Assembly: GCA_003133225.1 (NCBI GenBank) | Contig: PKWL01000137.1 | Coordinates: forward strand, 1-64,000 | Source of the DNA: Janthinobacterium sp. | GTDB lineage: Bacteria; Pseudomonadota; Gammaproteobacteria; Burkholderiales; Burkholderiaceae_D | Length of the DNA: 64,000 nt | Direction: 5' to 3' | Shown: in pieces, positions 44,801 through 57,031 of the stretch | How positions within the stretch are numbered: position 1 is the stretch's first letter | Layout: every line of letters starts with the position of its first letter | Translations under genes and position numbers: made by a program | The notes under the pieces: generated by a model | Told to the model about the DNA's origin: nothing | Database searches by the model: none | The model's input: the letters and a program-made list of their open reading frames with translations, nothing else

Positions 44801-44972
44801 ACCCGTGTTTGTCTACCGGCTGATCGCCAAGGGAACGTTGGAAGAAAAAATCCAGTTGCTGCAGTTAAGGAAGTCGGAGCTGGCGAAATCGATTCTGGCC
44901 GACGGCGAGGCGCACAAAATGGCGCTCACGCAGGAAGACTTGCAGCGCCTATTCGCGCCGCTGCTCGAGTAG
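41877..44972 (+). CDS. SNF2-family DEAD/DEAH-box helicase
   Basis: 1031 residues. The first 500 residues are a poorly conserved N-terminal region typical of bacterial SNF2 proteins. The ATPase core follows: motif I [19 protein letters not shown], Ia [47 protein letters not shown], then the second lobe with [38 protein letters not shown] and motif VI [20 protein letters not shown] IGQ. It is a DNA translocase that may remodel protein-DNA complexes; no methylase or nuclease partner is adjacent. The start at 41877 has no clear ribosome site; the ATG at 41886 is equally possible. Confidence 0.9.
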   Translation: [1031 protein letters not shown]

Positions 44973-45181
44973 GGCGCGCCCGCCGCCAGCCCGTTCCGGC
45001 TGGGGCCGGCACCGGGGTAAGTCCTCCACTTTGCTGACCTTGACGCAGTGCATGCGGCTCATCGGCGGCTAGATTTTCCAAAGGATCGCGGTAGGCGTCT
45101 CCGATTAAGTCATTAATTCGCGCTGAAATCAAATTCTTGCGTAGAATTGAGGTTTACGACGCTCTTCTTTTGTTCCGATCA
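44973..45181. other. Intergenic region with a hairpin after the helicase gene
   Basis: Contains CCAGCC-CGTTCC-GGCTGG (44986-45003), a 6-bp stem without T-run that may help end the helicase transcript, then about 170 bp with no gene before the RAYT start. No terminal palindromes clearly flanking the RAYT gene were seen on this side. Confidence 0.35.
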
Positions 45182-45931
45182 ATGGCCCGTCTTCCTCGCC
45201 TCATCATCCCTTTCCAGCCCCATTACGTCATCCAGCGCGGCAGCAACGGCCAAGTCATCTTTCACGATGCCGCTGATTACAGCGCCTTCCTCGGCTGGCT
45301 GCGCAGCGCCGCTAAGACCTTCAAAGTGGCGCTGCATGCCTATGTGTTGATGCCCGACCGCTGGCATTTGCTGGCGTCGCCCAGCGATGAAAGCGGCCTG
45401 GGCAAGATGATGCAGTGGATCGGACGTTATTACGTGCCCTATTTCAACCAAAAATACCAGCGCAGCGGCACCTTGTGGCAGGGGCGCTACAAAACTTCGA
45501 TAATTGATGCTGAGCAATTTTTCTTGATGTGCAGTCGTTATCTCGAGTTTTGCCCGGTGCAAGATGGGTTGGCGGTCAGTCCCGGCGATTACCCCTGGTC
45601 GAGTTATGCCCATCATGCCGGGTACCGACCGGATCCCATCGTCACCGACCATCCCTTGTATTGGGCCCTCGGTAACACGCCCTTCGAGCGCGAGGCGGCG
45701 TATATAAAACTGACCGAACAGGGCCTCACGGCGGCCGAGCGCGCGCGCGTCGACGCGGCCGTGCTAAAGGGGTGGGCGCTGGGTTCGGACAAGTTCAAAG
45801 GGGCGCTCGAGCGCACGTTGAAGCGGCAAGTATTGCCTGCCAAGCGCGGCCGGCCAAAGAAGCCTGCCGCCGCCAGTGGTGCGGCCATCAGTAGCCAACC
45901 TCCTGGTGGTGGCGCACAGTCAGAAGGGTGA
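45182..45931 (+). CDS. RAYT-type (REP-associated tyrosine) transposase with damaged HUH motif
   Basis: 249 residues from ATG 45182 (MARLPRLIIPFQPHYVIQRG). Y1-transposase-like: KVALHAYVLMPDRWHLLASP corresponds to the usual YVLMPNHVHLL, but the first His of the HUH pair is replaced (DRWH), so metal binding and cleavage should be impaired. The QWIGRYYVPYFNQKYQRSGT, LWQGRYKTSIIDAEQFFLMC and DYPWSSYAHHAG blocks follow. The C-terminus is a basic Ala/Pro/Lys tail. It lies upstream of gltB and overlaps, tail to tail, the ParE-like remnant by 44 bp. Probably inactive or domesticated. Confidence 0.8.
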   Translation: MARLPRLIIPFQPHYVIQRGSNGQVIFHDAADYSAFLGWLRSAAKTFKVALHAYVLMPDRWHLLASPSDESGLGKMMQWIGRYYVPYFNQKYQRSGTLWQGRYKTSIIDAEQFFLMCSRYLEFCPVQDGLAVSPGDYPWSSYAHHAGYRPDPIVTDHPLYWALGNTPFEREAAYIKLTEQGLTAAERARVDAAVLKGWALGSDKFKGALERTLKRQVLPAKRGRPKKPAAASGAAISSQPPGGGAQSEG

Positions 45932-46180
45932 CGCCATCACCATCAAAGCGATAGCGCGCCACATAGCCGCTGTCGCCAAAGCTGATGAGCCCTTCCCGAT
46001 ATTGATCCAGCATATCGGGAAGGGGACGGCCAATCTGCGGCTGCTGCCCCAGTACCGGCTCGGGCAGCATGATAGGTTCGGCTGCTCGCATGGCCGCAAG
46101 CGGATTCTTTGACCGCAAGAATTCTCTCAGCCGCTGAAGGTCGCAAATTGCGCCGGGTGCATATTTTCCTTGCGGCGTAC
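45888..46180 (-). pseudogene. ParE/RelE-like toxin gene lacking a start
   Basis: The leftward frame reads APGAICDLQRLREFLRSKNP, LAAMRAAEPIM, then GQQPQIGRPLPDMLDQYREG, LISFGDSGYVARYRFDGDGV and TLLTVRHHQEVGY, the full ParE-family toxin body of about 90 residues. No ATG, GTG or TTG stands at the proper N-terminus: upstream in frame are IARPRTPQGKY and a TGA stop. The first ATG lies after SKNPLAA and would remove the first helices. It is therefore probably a dead toxin of a ParDE-type pair. Its 3' end overlaps the RAYT gene on the other strand. Confidence 0.65.
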
Positions 46181-46384
46181 GGGGGCGGGCAATTCATTTT
46201 CAGTACCCCGGCTGGCAAGCCATGCGTCAACCTCTTCAGCGGTCGCGTGCACGCCTGTCTCCTGATATTCCTCCCATCCAGTCATGCTGATTTTAATAGG
46301 AACTTCATCGGTGCCGGCCCTGCAGGCTCGAGCGACGTTCACCTGGGGCGCTAATAACGGGTACGTGGGGCATTGAGACATCAT
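46127..46384 (-). pseudogene. Truncated antitoxin of the ParE-like toxin
   Basis: An open frame of 85 codons upstream of and overlapping the toxin remnant. Its middle, GWEEYQETGVHATAEEVDAW followed by LASRGTENELPAPVRRK, is the C-terminal toxin-binding tail of CopG/ParD-like antitoxins next to ParE genes. The N-terminal half (VNVARACRAGT) seems to keep part of the ribbon-helix-helix domain with an internal deletion before GWEEY. The frame runs on past the normal end into the toxin region, suggesting a lost stop. Confidence 0.5.
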
Positions 46385-46642
46385 GGCCTCTACAACCCAG
46401 CGCTTGATGGCGGAGCAGAATTCACCATCGTTTCCAATAAATTTCAGCCTGAAATGAATTACTTTGTGCGGGCGTCTGACTGGGTTACCGGGGCGCCGGT
46501 ATTGGATACTTCACACTGCCCGAAGCGCCAGCGTGTAGTCGGGAAAAACAGGGCGGTGCGTTGTGTCGTGTGCGATTACCTGGTCGCCTCAGGATGGCAT
46601 GAGTCCGTGAACGAGGCCGGCGCCCGCATGGATGCCGGCTAA
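46373..46642 (+). CDS. 89-aa ORF of unknown function
   Basis: A rightward frame overlapping the antitoxin remnant by 12 bp on the other strand. The translation contains a CxxC (RCVVCDYLVASG) and several aromatic residues but no known domain, no good ribosome site and no conserved neighbour. It may be non-coding. The 160 bp that follow hold only the gltB leader. Confidence 0.2.
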   Translation: MRHHGLYNPALDGGAEFTIVSNKFQPEMNYFVRASDWVTGAPVLDTSHCPKRQRVVGKNRAVRCVVCDYLVASGWHESVNEAGARMDAG

Positions 46643-46804
46643 GAGCGGCAGCGTAGGCAGAAGGCGGCCATTTACTCTGGCCCTATTTAATTTTAAAGGC
46701 AGCGATGCGATAATTAATTCGACTCCGACCCCATTTATTCCTGTTGAATTTTTCATGGCCTTGCACTACCCTAGCCGTTCGAATTCAAAAATCCGGAGCT
46801 ATTC
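46643..46804 (+). promoter_or_regulatory. gltB upstream region
   Basis: Contains an AT-rich segment around 46685-46745 including GATAATTAATTCGACTCCGA followed by CCCC. Similar TTAATTCGACTCYGACCCC strings accompany RAYT genes in relatives, by recollection, so it may be an element-associated repeat half. Ribosome site CGGAGC lies 7 bp before the gltB ATG. No firm -35/-10 could be chosen. Confidence 0.35.
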
Positions 46805-51520
<4,716 letters not shown>

Positions 51521-51539
51521 TGCGAACGGACTAGGACTA

Positions 51540-51580
51540 CTGGAGCCTAGGGCGCGCCACAGGCGCGCCCTAGGCTCCAG
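51540..51580. repeat. Perfect 19-bp hairpin between gltB and gltD
   Basis: CTGGAGCCTAGGGCGCGCC, loop ACA, GGCGCGCCCTAGGCTCCAG, 20 bp after the gltB stop and 20 bp before the gltD start. Very stable and GC-rich but with no T-run, so it need not terminate; it may stabilise the upstream gltB message against 3' exonucleases and lower gltD expression, or be a REP-like insertion. The core CTAGGGCGC recurs near mlaE. Confidence 0.85.
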
Positions 51581-51599
51581 CAAACTGTAAAGGATTATC

Positions 51600-53063
51600 G
51601 TGGGTAAAATCACCGGATTTATGGAATTCAAGCGTCAGGACGAGACCTATTTGCCGCCCCCTGTGCGCCTTAAGAACTACCAGGAATTTGTGCTGCACCT
51701 GAGCGACGAGCAAGCCACGCTCCAAGGCGCGCGCTGCATGGATTGCGGCATCCCGTTCTGCACTTCGGGTTGTCCAGTCAACAACGTGATCCCGGACTGG
51801 AATGACTTGGTGTACCGCGGAAACTACCGGGAAGCCTTGGAAATTTTGCATTCGACAAATAATTTTCCTGAGTTTACAGGCCGGGTCTGCCCCGCGCCAT
51901 GCGAATCGGCTTGCACGCTGGGCATTAATGAAGACCCGGTCGGCATCAAGTCGATCGAGCACAAGATCATCGACATGGGCTGGGAGCATGACTGGGTGGT
52001 GCCGCAGCCGGCATCCTTTAGCAGCGGCAAAAAAATCGCCATCGTCGGTTCCGGCCCGGCCGGCTTGGCGGCGGCGCAGCAACTGGCGCGCGCCGGCCAT
52101 GCCGTGACCGTGTTTGAGAAAAGCGACCGCATTGGCGGCTTGTTGCGTTACGGCATCCCCGACTTCAAGATGGAAAAGTCGCATATTGACCGCCGCGTCG
52201 CGCAGATGGAAGCGGAGGGCGTCACCTTCCGCACCAGCGTCCTAGTTGGCAAGGATTTCCCTGCCAACGTCAACAACTGGGCCAAGGAAACCATTTTTCC
52301 GGAAGACTTGGAACAGGACTATGACGCCGTCATCCTCGCCGGCGGCGCCGAGCAGCCGCGCGATTTGCCGGTGCCCGGGCGCGAGTTGAAGGGCGTCTAT
52401 TTTGCGATGGATTTCCTGCCGCTGCAAAACAAGGTCAACGCGGGCGACAAGGTGAAAGATCAGATTAAGGCCGCCGGCAAGCATGTCGTGGTGATCGGCG
52501 GCGGTGATACCGGCTCAGATTGCGTAGGCACCTCGAACCGACAGGGCGCCGCTTCCGTGGCCCAGTTCGAACTGATGCCGCAACCGCCGGAACGCGAAAA
52601 CAAGGCGCTGGTTTGGCCATACTGGCCAACCAAGCTGCGCACCTCGTCCTCGCACGAGGAAGGCTGCGAGCGCGACTGGGCGGTGGCGACCAAGCGCCTT
52701 GAAGGCAAGGGCGGCAAGGTGGAAAGGTTGATCGCCTGCCGCGTCGAATGGAAAGACGGCAAGATGGTCGAAGTGCCAAACTCGGAATTCGCGATGAAGG
52801 CGGACCTGGTCTTGCTGGCGATGGGCTTTGTCTCGCCGGTGCAGCAAGTGCTAGACGCATTTGGTGTCGACAAGGATGGCCGCGGCAACGCCAAGGCCAG
52901 CACGGACGGCGAGCTCTGCTATAAAACCTCGGCGCAGAAGGTATTTGCGGCCGGCGACATGCGGCGCGGCCAGTCGCTGGTGGTATGGGCCATCCGCGAG
53001 GGTCGCCAGTGTGCGCGCGCGGTCGACGAGTTCCTGATGGGAACGTCGCTCCTGCCGCGCTAA
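51600..53063 (+). CDS. gltD: Glutamate synthase small subunit
   Basis: 487 residues from GTG 51600 with AAAGGA upstream. N-terminal Fe-S domain: [20 protein letters not shown] and [19 protein letters not shown] site [20 protein letters not shown] near residue 144, [19 protein letters not shown] site [20 protein letters not shown] and the C-terminal [20 protein letters not shown]. It passes electrons from NADPH to GltB. It follows gltB after 79 bp, which hold the hairpin. Confidence 0.96.
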   Translation: MGKITGFMEFKRQDETYLPPPVRLKNYQEFVLHLSDEQATLQGARCMDCGIPFCTSGCPVNNVIPDWNDLVYRGNYREALEILHSTNNFPEFTGRVCPAPCESACTLGINEDPVGIKSIEHKIIDMGWEHDWVVPQPASFSSGKKIAIVGSGPAGLAAAQQLARAGHAVTVFEKSDRIGGLLRYGIPDFKMEKSHIDRRVAQMEAEGVTFRTSVLVGKDFPANVNNWAKETIFPEDLEQDYDAVILAGGAEQPRDLPVPGRELKGVYFAMDFLPLQNKVNAGDKVKDQIKAAGKHVVVIGGGDTGSDCVGTSNRQGAASVAQFELMPQPPERENKALVWPYWPTKLRTSSSHEEGCERDWAVATKRLEGKGGKVERLIACRVEWKDGKMVEVPNSEFAMKADLVLLAMGFVSPVQQVLDAFGVDKDGRGNAKASTDGELCYKTSAQKVFAAGDMRRGQSLVVWAIREGRQCARAVDEFLMGTSLLPR

Positions 53064-53351
53064 ATCGCGTACAGCTCGCCCTGCCCGGATGCCCAGCGCT
53101 GCGTGGCCATGGGCGCCCGTGGCAAGCCGGGGCGCGCATGGCAAGCCGGGGCGCGCATGGCCGCTAGGGCGCCACGACTGATGCCGTATGCGGCGGGCGT
53201 GCCCGCGCCGCGATTTACCCGATCGATGTTACAAAAAAATATCTGACTTTCGATTCATTAGTATTGTATGCTTCTCCCCTTCGCCTGCATTGGGGAAAAG
53301 GGCTGCCTGCAGCGATTAGCGTTTCTGCATTACAATACGACATTAAAAATA
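53064..53351. other. gltD-mlaF intergenic region with a tandem repeat
   Basis: About 290 bp. The first half is very GC-rich and carries the 19-bp tandem repeat; the second half, from about 53220, is AT-richer and should hold the mla promoter: TACAAT near 53332 is a good -10 about 15-20 bp before the mlaF ATG, without a clear -35. No gene is supported. Confidence 0.4.
53121..53158. repeat. Two tandem copies of a 19-bp repeat
   Basis: GGCAAGCCGGGGCGCGCAT occurs twice in direct succession (53121-53139 and 53140-53158), followed by GGC. This looks like a slippage or duplication product in noncoding DNA after gltD. Confidence 0.8.
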
Positions 53352-54167
53352 ATGAGTCTCTGCGTGCCAAATCTTGTCGAAATCCGCGATCTGCACTTTG
53401 ACTATGGTGAACGTCCGATCCTATCGGGCCTTCACATGGACTTCCCGCGCGGGAAAGTAGTGGCCGTCATGGGCGGTTCCGGCAGCGGCAAGACGACCGT
53501 GCTGCGCCTGATCGGGGGCCAGCTGGCCCCGAAGTCGGGTTCGGTCAATGTGGCAGGGCAGATCGTCCACACGCTCGACACGGAGGCGCTGTACCGCTTG
53601 CGCCGCAAGATGGGCATGCTGTTCCAGCACGGCGCCCTATTTACTGATTTGACGGCCTTTGAAAATGTGGCCTTCCCCCTGCGCGAGCACACCGATTTGA
53701 CGGAAGAGCTGATCCGCGACTTGGTGTTAATCAAGCTGCAGGCCGTTGGCCTTCGCAATGCGGCTCAAATGAAGCCGGGAGAAATATCCGGCGGCATGGG
53801 GCGGCGCGTCGCGCTGGCGCGCGCCATCGCGCTCGACCCGGAGCTGATCATGTATGACGAGCCGTTTGCCGGGCTGGACCCGATCTCGATGGGGGTGGCC
53901 GCCAACCTGATCCGCAATCTGAACGATGCGCTCGGTTCCACCTCGATTTTGGTCTCGCACGATGTGCATGAATGCTTCGCGATCGCCGATTACGTGTATT
54001 TTCTGTCCGCCGGCACCATCGTCGCTAGCGGCACGCCGGCCGAAATGCTCGCTTCGAGCCATCCTTACGTCAAGCAGTTCGTCAACGCGGAGGCAGATGG
54101 GCCAGTGCCCTTCCATTATCCGGGCAAGTCCTTGGCCGAGGATCTGTGCCTGAGAGCGCCGCAATGA
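53352..54167 (+). CDS. mlaF: Mla phospholipid transport ATP-binding protein
   Basis: 271 residues from ATG 53352. ABC ATPase of the MlaFEDB inner-membrane complex that moves phospholipids to or from the outer membrane. Walker A VMGGSGSGKTTVLRLIGG, Q-loop MLFQHGALFTDLTAFENVAF (Mla type), signature EISGGMGRRVALARAIALDP, Walker B LIMYDEPFAGLDPISMG and the H-loop ILVSHDVHECFAIADYV. The C-terminal tail (PVPFHYPGKSLAEDL) is typical of MlaF. Its stop overlaps the mlaE ATG (ATGA). Confidence 0.95.
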   Translation: MSLCVPNLVEIRDLHFDYGERPILSGLHMDFPRGKVVAVMGGSGSGKTTVLRLIGGQLAPKSGSVNVAGQIVHTLDTEALYRLRRKMGMLFQHGALFTDLTAFENVAFPLREHTDLTEELIRDLVLIKLQAVGLRNAAQMKPGEISGGMGRRVALARAIALDPELIMYDEPFAGLDPISMGVAANLIRNLNDALGSTSILVSHDVHECFAIADYVYFLSAGTIVASGTPAEMLASSHPYVKQFVNAEADGPVPFHYPGKSLAEDLCLRAPQ

Positions 54168-54949
54168 TGATCCAAGATGTCTGCGCTGCGATCGGCGCTT
54201 GGTTGCGCCATAGCCTGGCCAAACTAGGTTTTGCCACGCGCGCGTTTTTCACCGTCGTGCGCGCCTGCGCCAGCGCGCTGCGCCGGCCGCGCCTGGTGAT
54301 TGCGCAATTGCACTTTGTTGGCAACTATTCGCTGTTGATTATTGCCATGTCCGGTCTGTTCGTCGGCATGGTGCTGGGGCTGTTGGGCTACTACACACTC
54401 ACCAAATACGGCTCCGAACAAGCGCTTGGCATATTCGTTGCCCTGGCATTGACGCGCGAACTGGGGCCGGTGGTGACAGGGCTCTTGTTCGCCGGGCGTG
54501 CCGGCACCTCGTTGACCGCCGAAATCGGCTTGATGAAGGCCGGCGAGCAGTTGTCCGCCATGGAAATGATGGCGGTCAACCCGATTCAGCGGGTGCTGGC
54601 GCCGCGTTTTTTGGCCGGCGTCATCGCCTTGCCGGTGCTGGCGACGATTTTTACCGCGGTTGGCATCATGGGCGGATATCTGGTCGGCGTGCAGCTGATC
54701 GGCGTCGATGAAGGCGCGTTCTGGTCGCAAATGCAAAGCGGCGTCGATGTCTGGAAGGATATCTTGGGCGGCGTGCTCAAGAGTCTGGTGTTCGGTATCG
54801 CCGCCACCTTTATCGCGCTGTTCCAAGGTTATCAGGCCGAACCGACGCCGGACGACGTGTCGCGTGCCACCACGCGCACGGTCGTCATCTCATCGTTGAC
54901 GATCTTGTGGCTCGACTTTATGATGACGGCGCTGATGTTCAGTAAGTAA
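54164..54949 (+). CDS. mlaE: Mla phospholipid transport permease
   Basis: 261 residues from ATG 54164, overlapping the mlaF stop. MlaE permease family: an amphipathic N-terminal helix, then about five membrane helices with LHFVGNYSLLIIAMSGLFVG, ALTRELGPVVTGLLFAGRAG, TSLTAEIGLMKAGEQLSAME, and MAVNPIQRVLAPRFLAGVIA. It forms the transmembrane core with MlaD and MlaF. A small GGGCGC hairpin follows 5 bp after its stop. Confidence 0.95.
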   Translation: MMIQDVCAAIGAWLRHSLAKLGFATRAFFTVVRACASALRRPRLVIAQLHFVGNYSLLIIAMSGLFVGMVLGLLGYYTLTKYGSEQALGIFVALALTRELGPVVTGLLFAGRAGTSLTAEIGLMKAGEQLSAMEMMAVNPIQRVLAPRFLAGVIALPVLATIFTAVGIMGGYLVGVQLIGVDEGAFWSQMQSGVDVWKDILGGVLKSLVFGIAATFIALFQGYQAEPTPDDVSRATTRTVVISSLTILWLDFMMTALMFSK

Positions 54950-54953
54950 AACT

Positions 54954-54972
54954 AGGGCGCCGCAAGCGCCCT
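54954..54972. repeat. Small GC hairpin between mlaE and mlaD
   Basis: AGGGCGC-CGCAA-GCGCCCT, 7-bp stem, starting 5 bp after the mlaE stop and 30 bp before mlaD. It shares the CTAGGGCGC core with the gltB-gltD hairpin. There is no T-run, so a processing or stability element is more likely than a terminator. Confidence 0.6.
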
Positions 54973-55001
54973 GCCAGCAAAAAATTAATTGGGAACGACT
55001 C

Positions 55002-55475
55002 ATGGAACGTAAATCATTGGATGTCTGGGTAGGCCTATTTGTCGTGCTGGGCATGGCCGCGCTCTTGTTCCTGGCGCTAAAAGCCGGTAACATGACGGCC
55101 CTCTCGTTTGCCAAGACCTATGCCATTAGCGCCAAATTCGACAATATTGGCGGCCTCAAACCGCAAGCCCCGGCCAAGGCCGCCGGGGTCGTGGTCGGCC
55201 GCGTGGCGGACATCAAGTTTGATGACAAGACCTACCAGGCCCTCGTCACATTAGATATCCAGGCCGGATACAAATTTCCGAAAGACAGTTCGGCCAAGAT
55301 CTTGACCGCGGGCCTGTTGGGCGAACAATATGTCGGCATCGAAGCGGGCGGCGACACGAATAATCTGGTCGCCGGAGACAAAATCAATAGAACCCAATCG
55401 GCCACCGTGCTAGAAGACCTGATCAACCAGTTCATCTACAGCAAAGCGGCCGCAGGAAAGGACAGCAGCAAATGA
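55002..55475 (+). CDS. mlaD: Mla MCE-domain protein MlaD
   Basis: 157 residues: one N-terminal membrane anchor (VGLFVVLGMAALLFLALKAG) and a single MCE domain (ISAKFDNIGGLKPQAPAKAA, GVVVGRVADIKFDDKTYQAL, and AKILTAGLLGEQYVGIEAGG). Hexameric MlaD forms the periplasmic ring that hands lipid to MlaC. Its stop overlaps the mlaA start by 4 bp. Confidence 0.95.
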   Translation: MERKSLDVWVGLFVVLGMAALLFLALKAGNMTALSFAKTYAISAKFDNIGGLKPQAPAKAAGVVVGRVADIKFDDKTYQALVTLDIQAGYKFPKDSSAKILTAGLLGEQYVGIEAGGDTNNLVAGDKINRTQSATVLEDLINQFIYSKAAAGKDSSK

Positions 55476-56335
55476 GCGAATCGACCCCCTTCCCAGTGAT
55501 GCCATGGCGCCGCCCGGGTCTGGCCCTCTTAATTAGCGCAGCGCTGGCCGGGTGCGCCACCTCGCCCAATCCAAAGGATCCGTTCGAGAACTTTAATCGC
55601 GCCATGTTTACCTTCAATGACACGGTCGATCAGGCCGCGCTCAAGCCTGCCGCCACAGCCTACAAGAAAGTGCTGCCCTCGTTCGTGCAAACGGGCGTAG
55701 GTAATTTCTTTGGCAACCTGGCCGATGTCTGGACCGCCGTCAACAACATGCTACAAGGCAAGGGCGCGGACGGCTTCTCGGATGTCACCCGTGTGGCGCT
55801 CAATTCCACCTTCGGCATTCTGGGTTTGTTCGACATCGCGTCCGAAGCGGGCTTGCAAAAGCACAATAAGGACTTTGGCATGACTTTGGGTTACTGGGGA
55901 GTCGAGGCCGGTCCTTACCTGATGCTGCCACTGCTGGGGCCGTCCACGTTGCGCGACACGACGGCCTTGCCGCTGGACTTCTACGGCGATCTCTGGAGCT
56001 ACAAATATCCCGTATACCTACGCAATATTGGCACGGCGGTGCGCGCTGTTGACAAGCGTGCGGCCCTGCTGGACGCGTCGAACTTGATGGAGGATGCGGC
56101 CCTGGACCGTTACGATTTTGTGCGCGACAGCTACCTGCAACGGCGCGAGAGCCGGATCTTCGATGGTGAGGCGGGTTCGCGCGACCGAAAAAAAGACTCC
56201 GCTCCAAAACCGGCGACGGAGGAGCCTGACGTGAAAAAACCGGACGCGGGCGTGATCGAGGCCCCGCTGTCTTCCGCTTCCGCATCTCAAGAATTATCCG
56301 TGGATACGCCTGCTGCGACCGACGCCGGCCAGTGA
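55472..56335 (+). CDS. mlaA: Outer-membrane lipoprotein MlaA (VacJ)
   Basis: 287 residues. Lipoprotein signal ends at LAGCATSPN; the MlaA domain reads DPFENFNRAMFTFNDTVDQA, VGNFFGNLADVWTAVNNML, RVALNSTFGILGLFDIASEA and GVEAGPYLMLPLLGPSTLRD. It removes misplaced phospholipid from the outer leaflet. A low-complexity Pro/Lys/Ala-rich tail of about 60 residues extends the C-terminus. Inclusion between mlaD and mlaC, with ATGA coupling, differs from E. coli, where mlaA is unlinked. Confidence 0.95.
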   Translation: MSESTPFPVMPWRRPGLALLISAALAGCATSPNPKDPFENFNRAMFTFNDTVDQAALKPAATAYKKVLPSFVQTGVGNFFGNLADVWTAVNNMLQGKGADGFSDVTRVALNSTFGILGLFDIASEAGLQKHNKDFGMTLGYWGVEAGPYLMLPLLGPSTLRDTTALPLDFYGDLWSYKYPVYLRNIGTAVRAVDKRAALLDASNLMEDAALDRYDFVRDSYLQRRESRIFDGEAGSRDRKKDSAPKPATEEPDVKKPDAGVIEAPLSSASASQELSVDTPAATDAGQ

Positions 56336-56367
56336 TCCGTAACACCACACACCTAGGTGAACCCAAT

Positions 56368-57015
56368 ATGAAACTACGCAAACAATTAATGACTTTAGCC
56401 ACCGTGGCGTTTCTTGCCTTTGGCGCCACCGCGTCCGCCGCGGCCACGGAAGCGCCGGACGCGCTCGTCAAACGCATCAGCCAGGAAGTAATCGACACGG
56501 CCAAGAACGACAAAGGGATCCAGGCCGGCAACCCGAAACGGGTGCTAGAGCTGGTCGAAACCAAGATCTTGCCGTACGTCGATTTCCAGCGCATGACGGC
56601 CCTGGCGGCTGGCCATTACTGGCGCGATGCCACGCCGGAACAGCAAAAACTGCTGGCCAACGAGTTCCGCAAGCTGCTCGTATTTACCTACGCCGGCGCT
56701 CTGTCCCAGATCAAGAATGAAACGGTGGAATTCAAGCCGCTGCGTGCCGATCCGTCCGACACCGAAGTGGAGGTGCGGTCGCAGGTGAATATGGCGCGCG
56801 GCGAGCCCGTGCCTTTGAACTACCGCGTGGCGAAATCGGCGGCGGGTTGGAAAATCTACGACATCAACGTGCTCGGCGCTTGGCTGGTGGAAACCTACAA
56901 AGGCAACTTCGCAAATGAAATTAGCAGGTCGGGGATCGATGGCTTGATCAAGACCCTGACAGAGAAGAACAAAACCCTGGCCAACAAACCCATCAAGGCT
57001 GCGTCGTCCAATTAA
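56368..57015 (+). CDS. mlaC: Periplasmic phospholipid-binding protein MlaC
   Basis: 215 residues from ATG 56368 with AGGTGA upstream; a GTG at 56332 is less likely. A cleavable signal peptide ends ASAAA. The MlaC domain (FQRMTALAAGHYWRDATPEQ, QKLLANEFRKLLVFTYAGAL, WKIYDINVLGAWLVETYKGN) fills the rest. It ferries phospholipid between MlaA and the MlaFEDB complex. It is 32 bp after mlaA and 16 bp before mlaB. Confidence 0.95.
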   Translation: MKLRKQLMTLATVAFLAFGATASAAATEAPDALVKRISQEVIDTAKNDKGIQAGNPKRVLELVETKILPYVDFQRMTALAAGHYWRDATPEQQKLLANEFRKLLVFTYAGALSQIKNETVEFKPLRADPSDTEVEVRSQVNMARGEPVPLNYRVAKSAAGWKIYDINVLGAWLVETYKGNFANEISRSGIDGLIKTLTEKNKTLANKPIKAASSN

Positions 57016-57031
57016 TCAAGGCCAAATCGCC

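Noticed and set aside
41877-44972. SNF2 helicase as part of a DISARM- or restriction-like defence locus
   Set aside because: No methyltransferase, nuclease or phospholipase gene is adjacent; neighbours are tex and a RAYT gene. Stand-alone SNF2 genes are common in this order.
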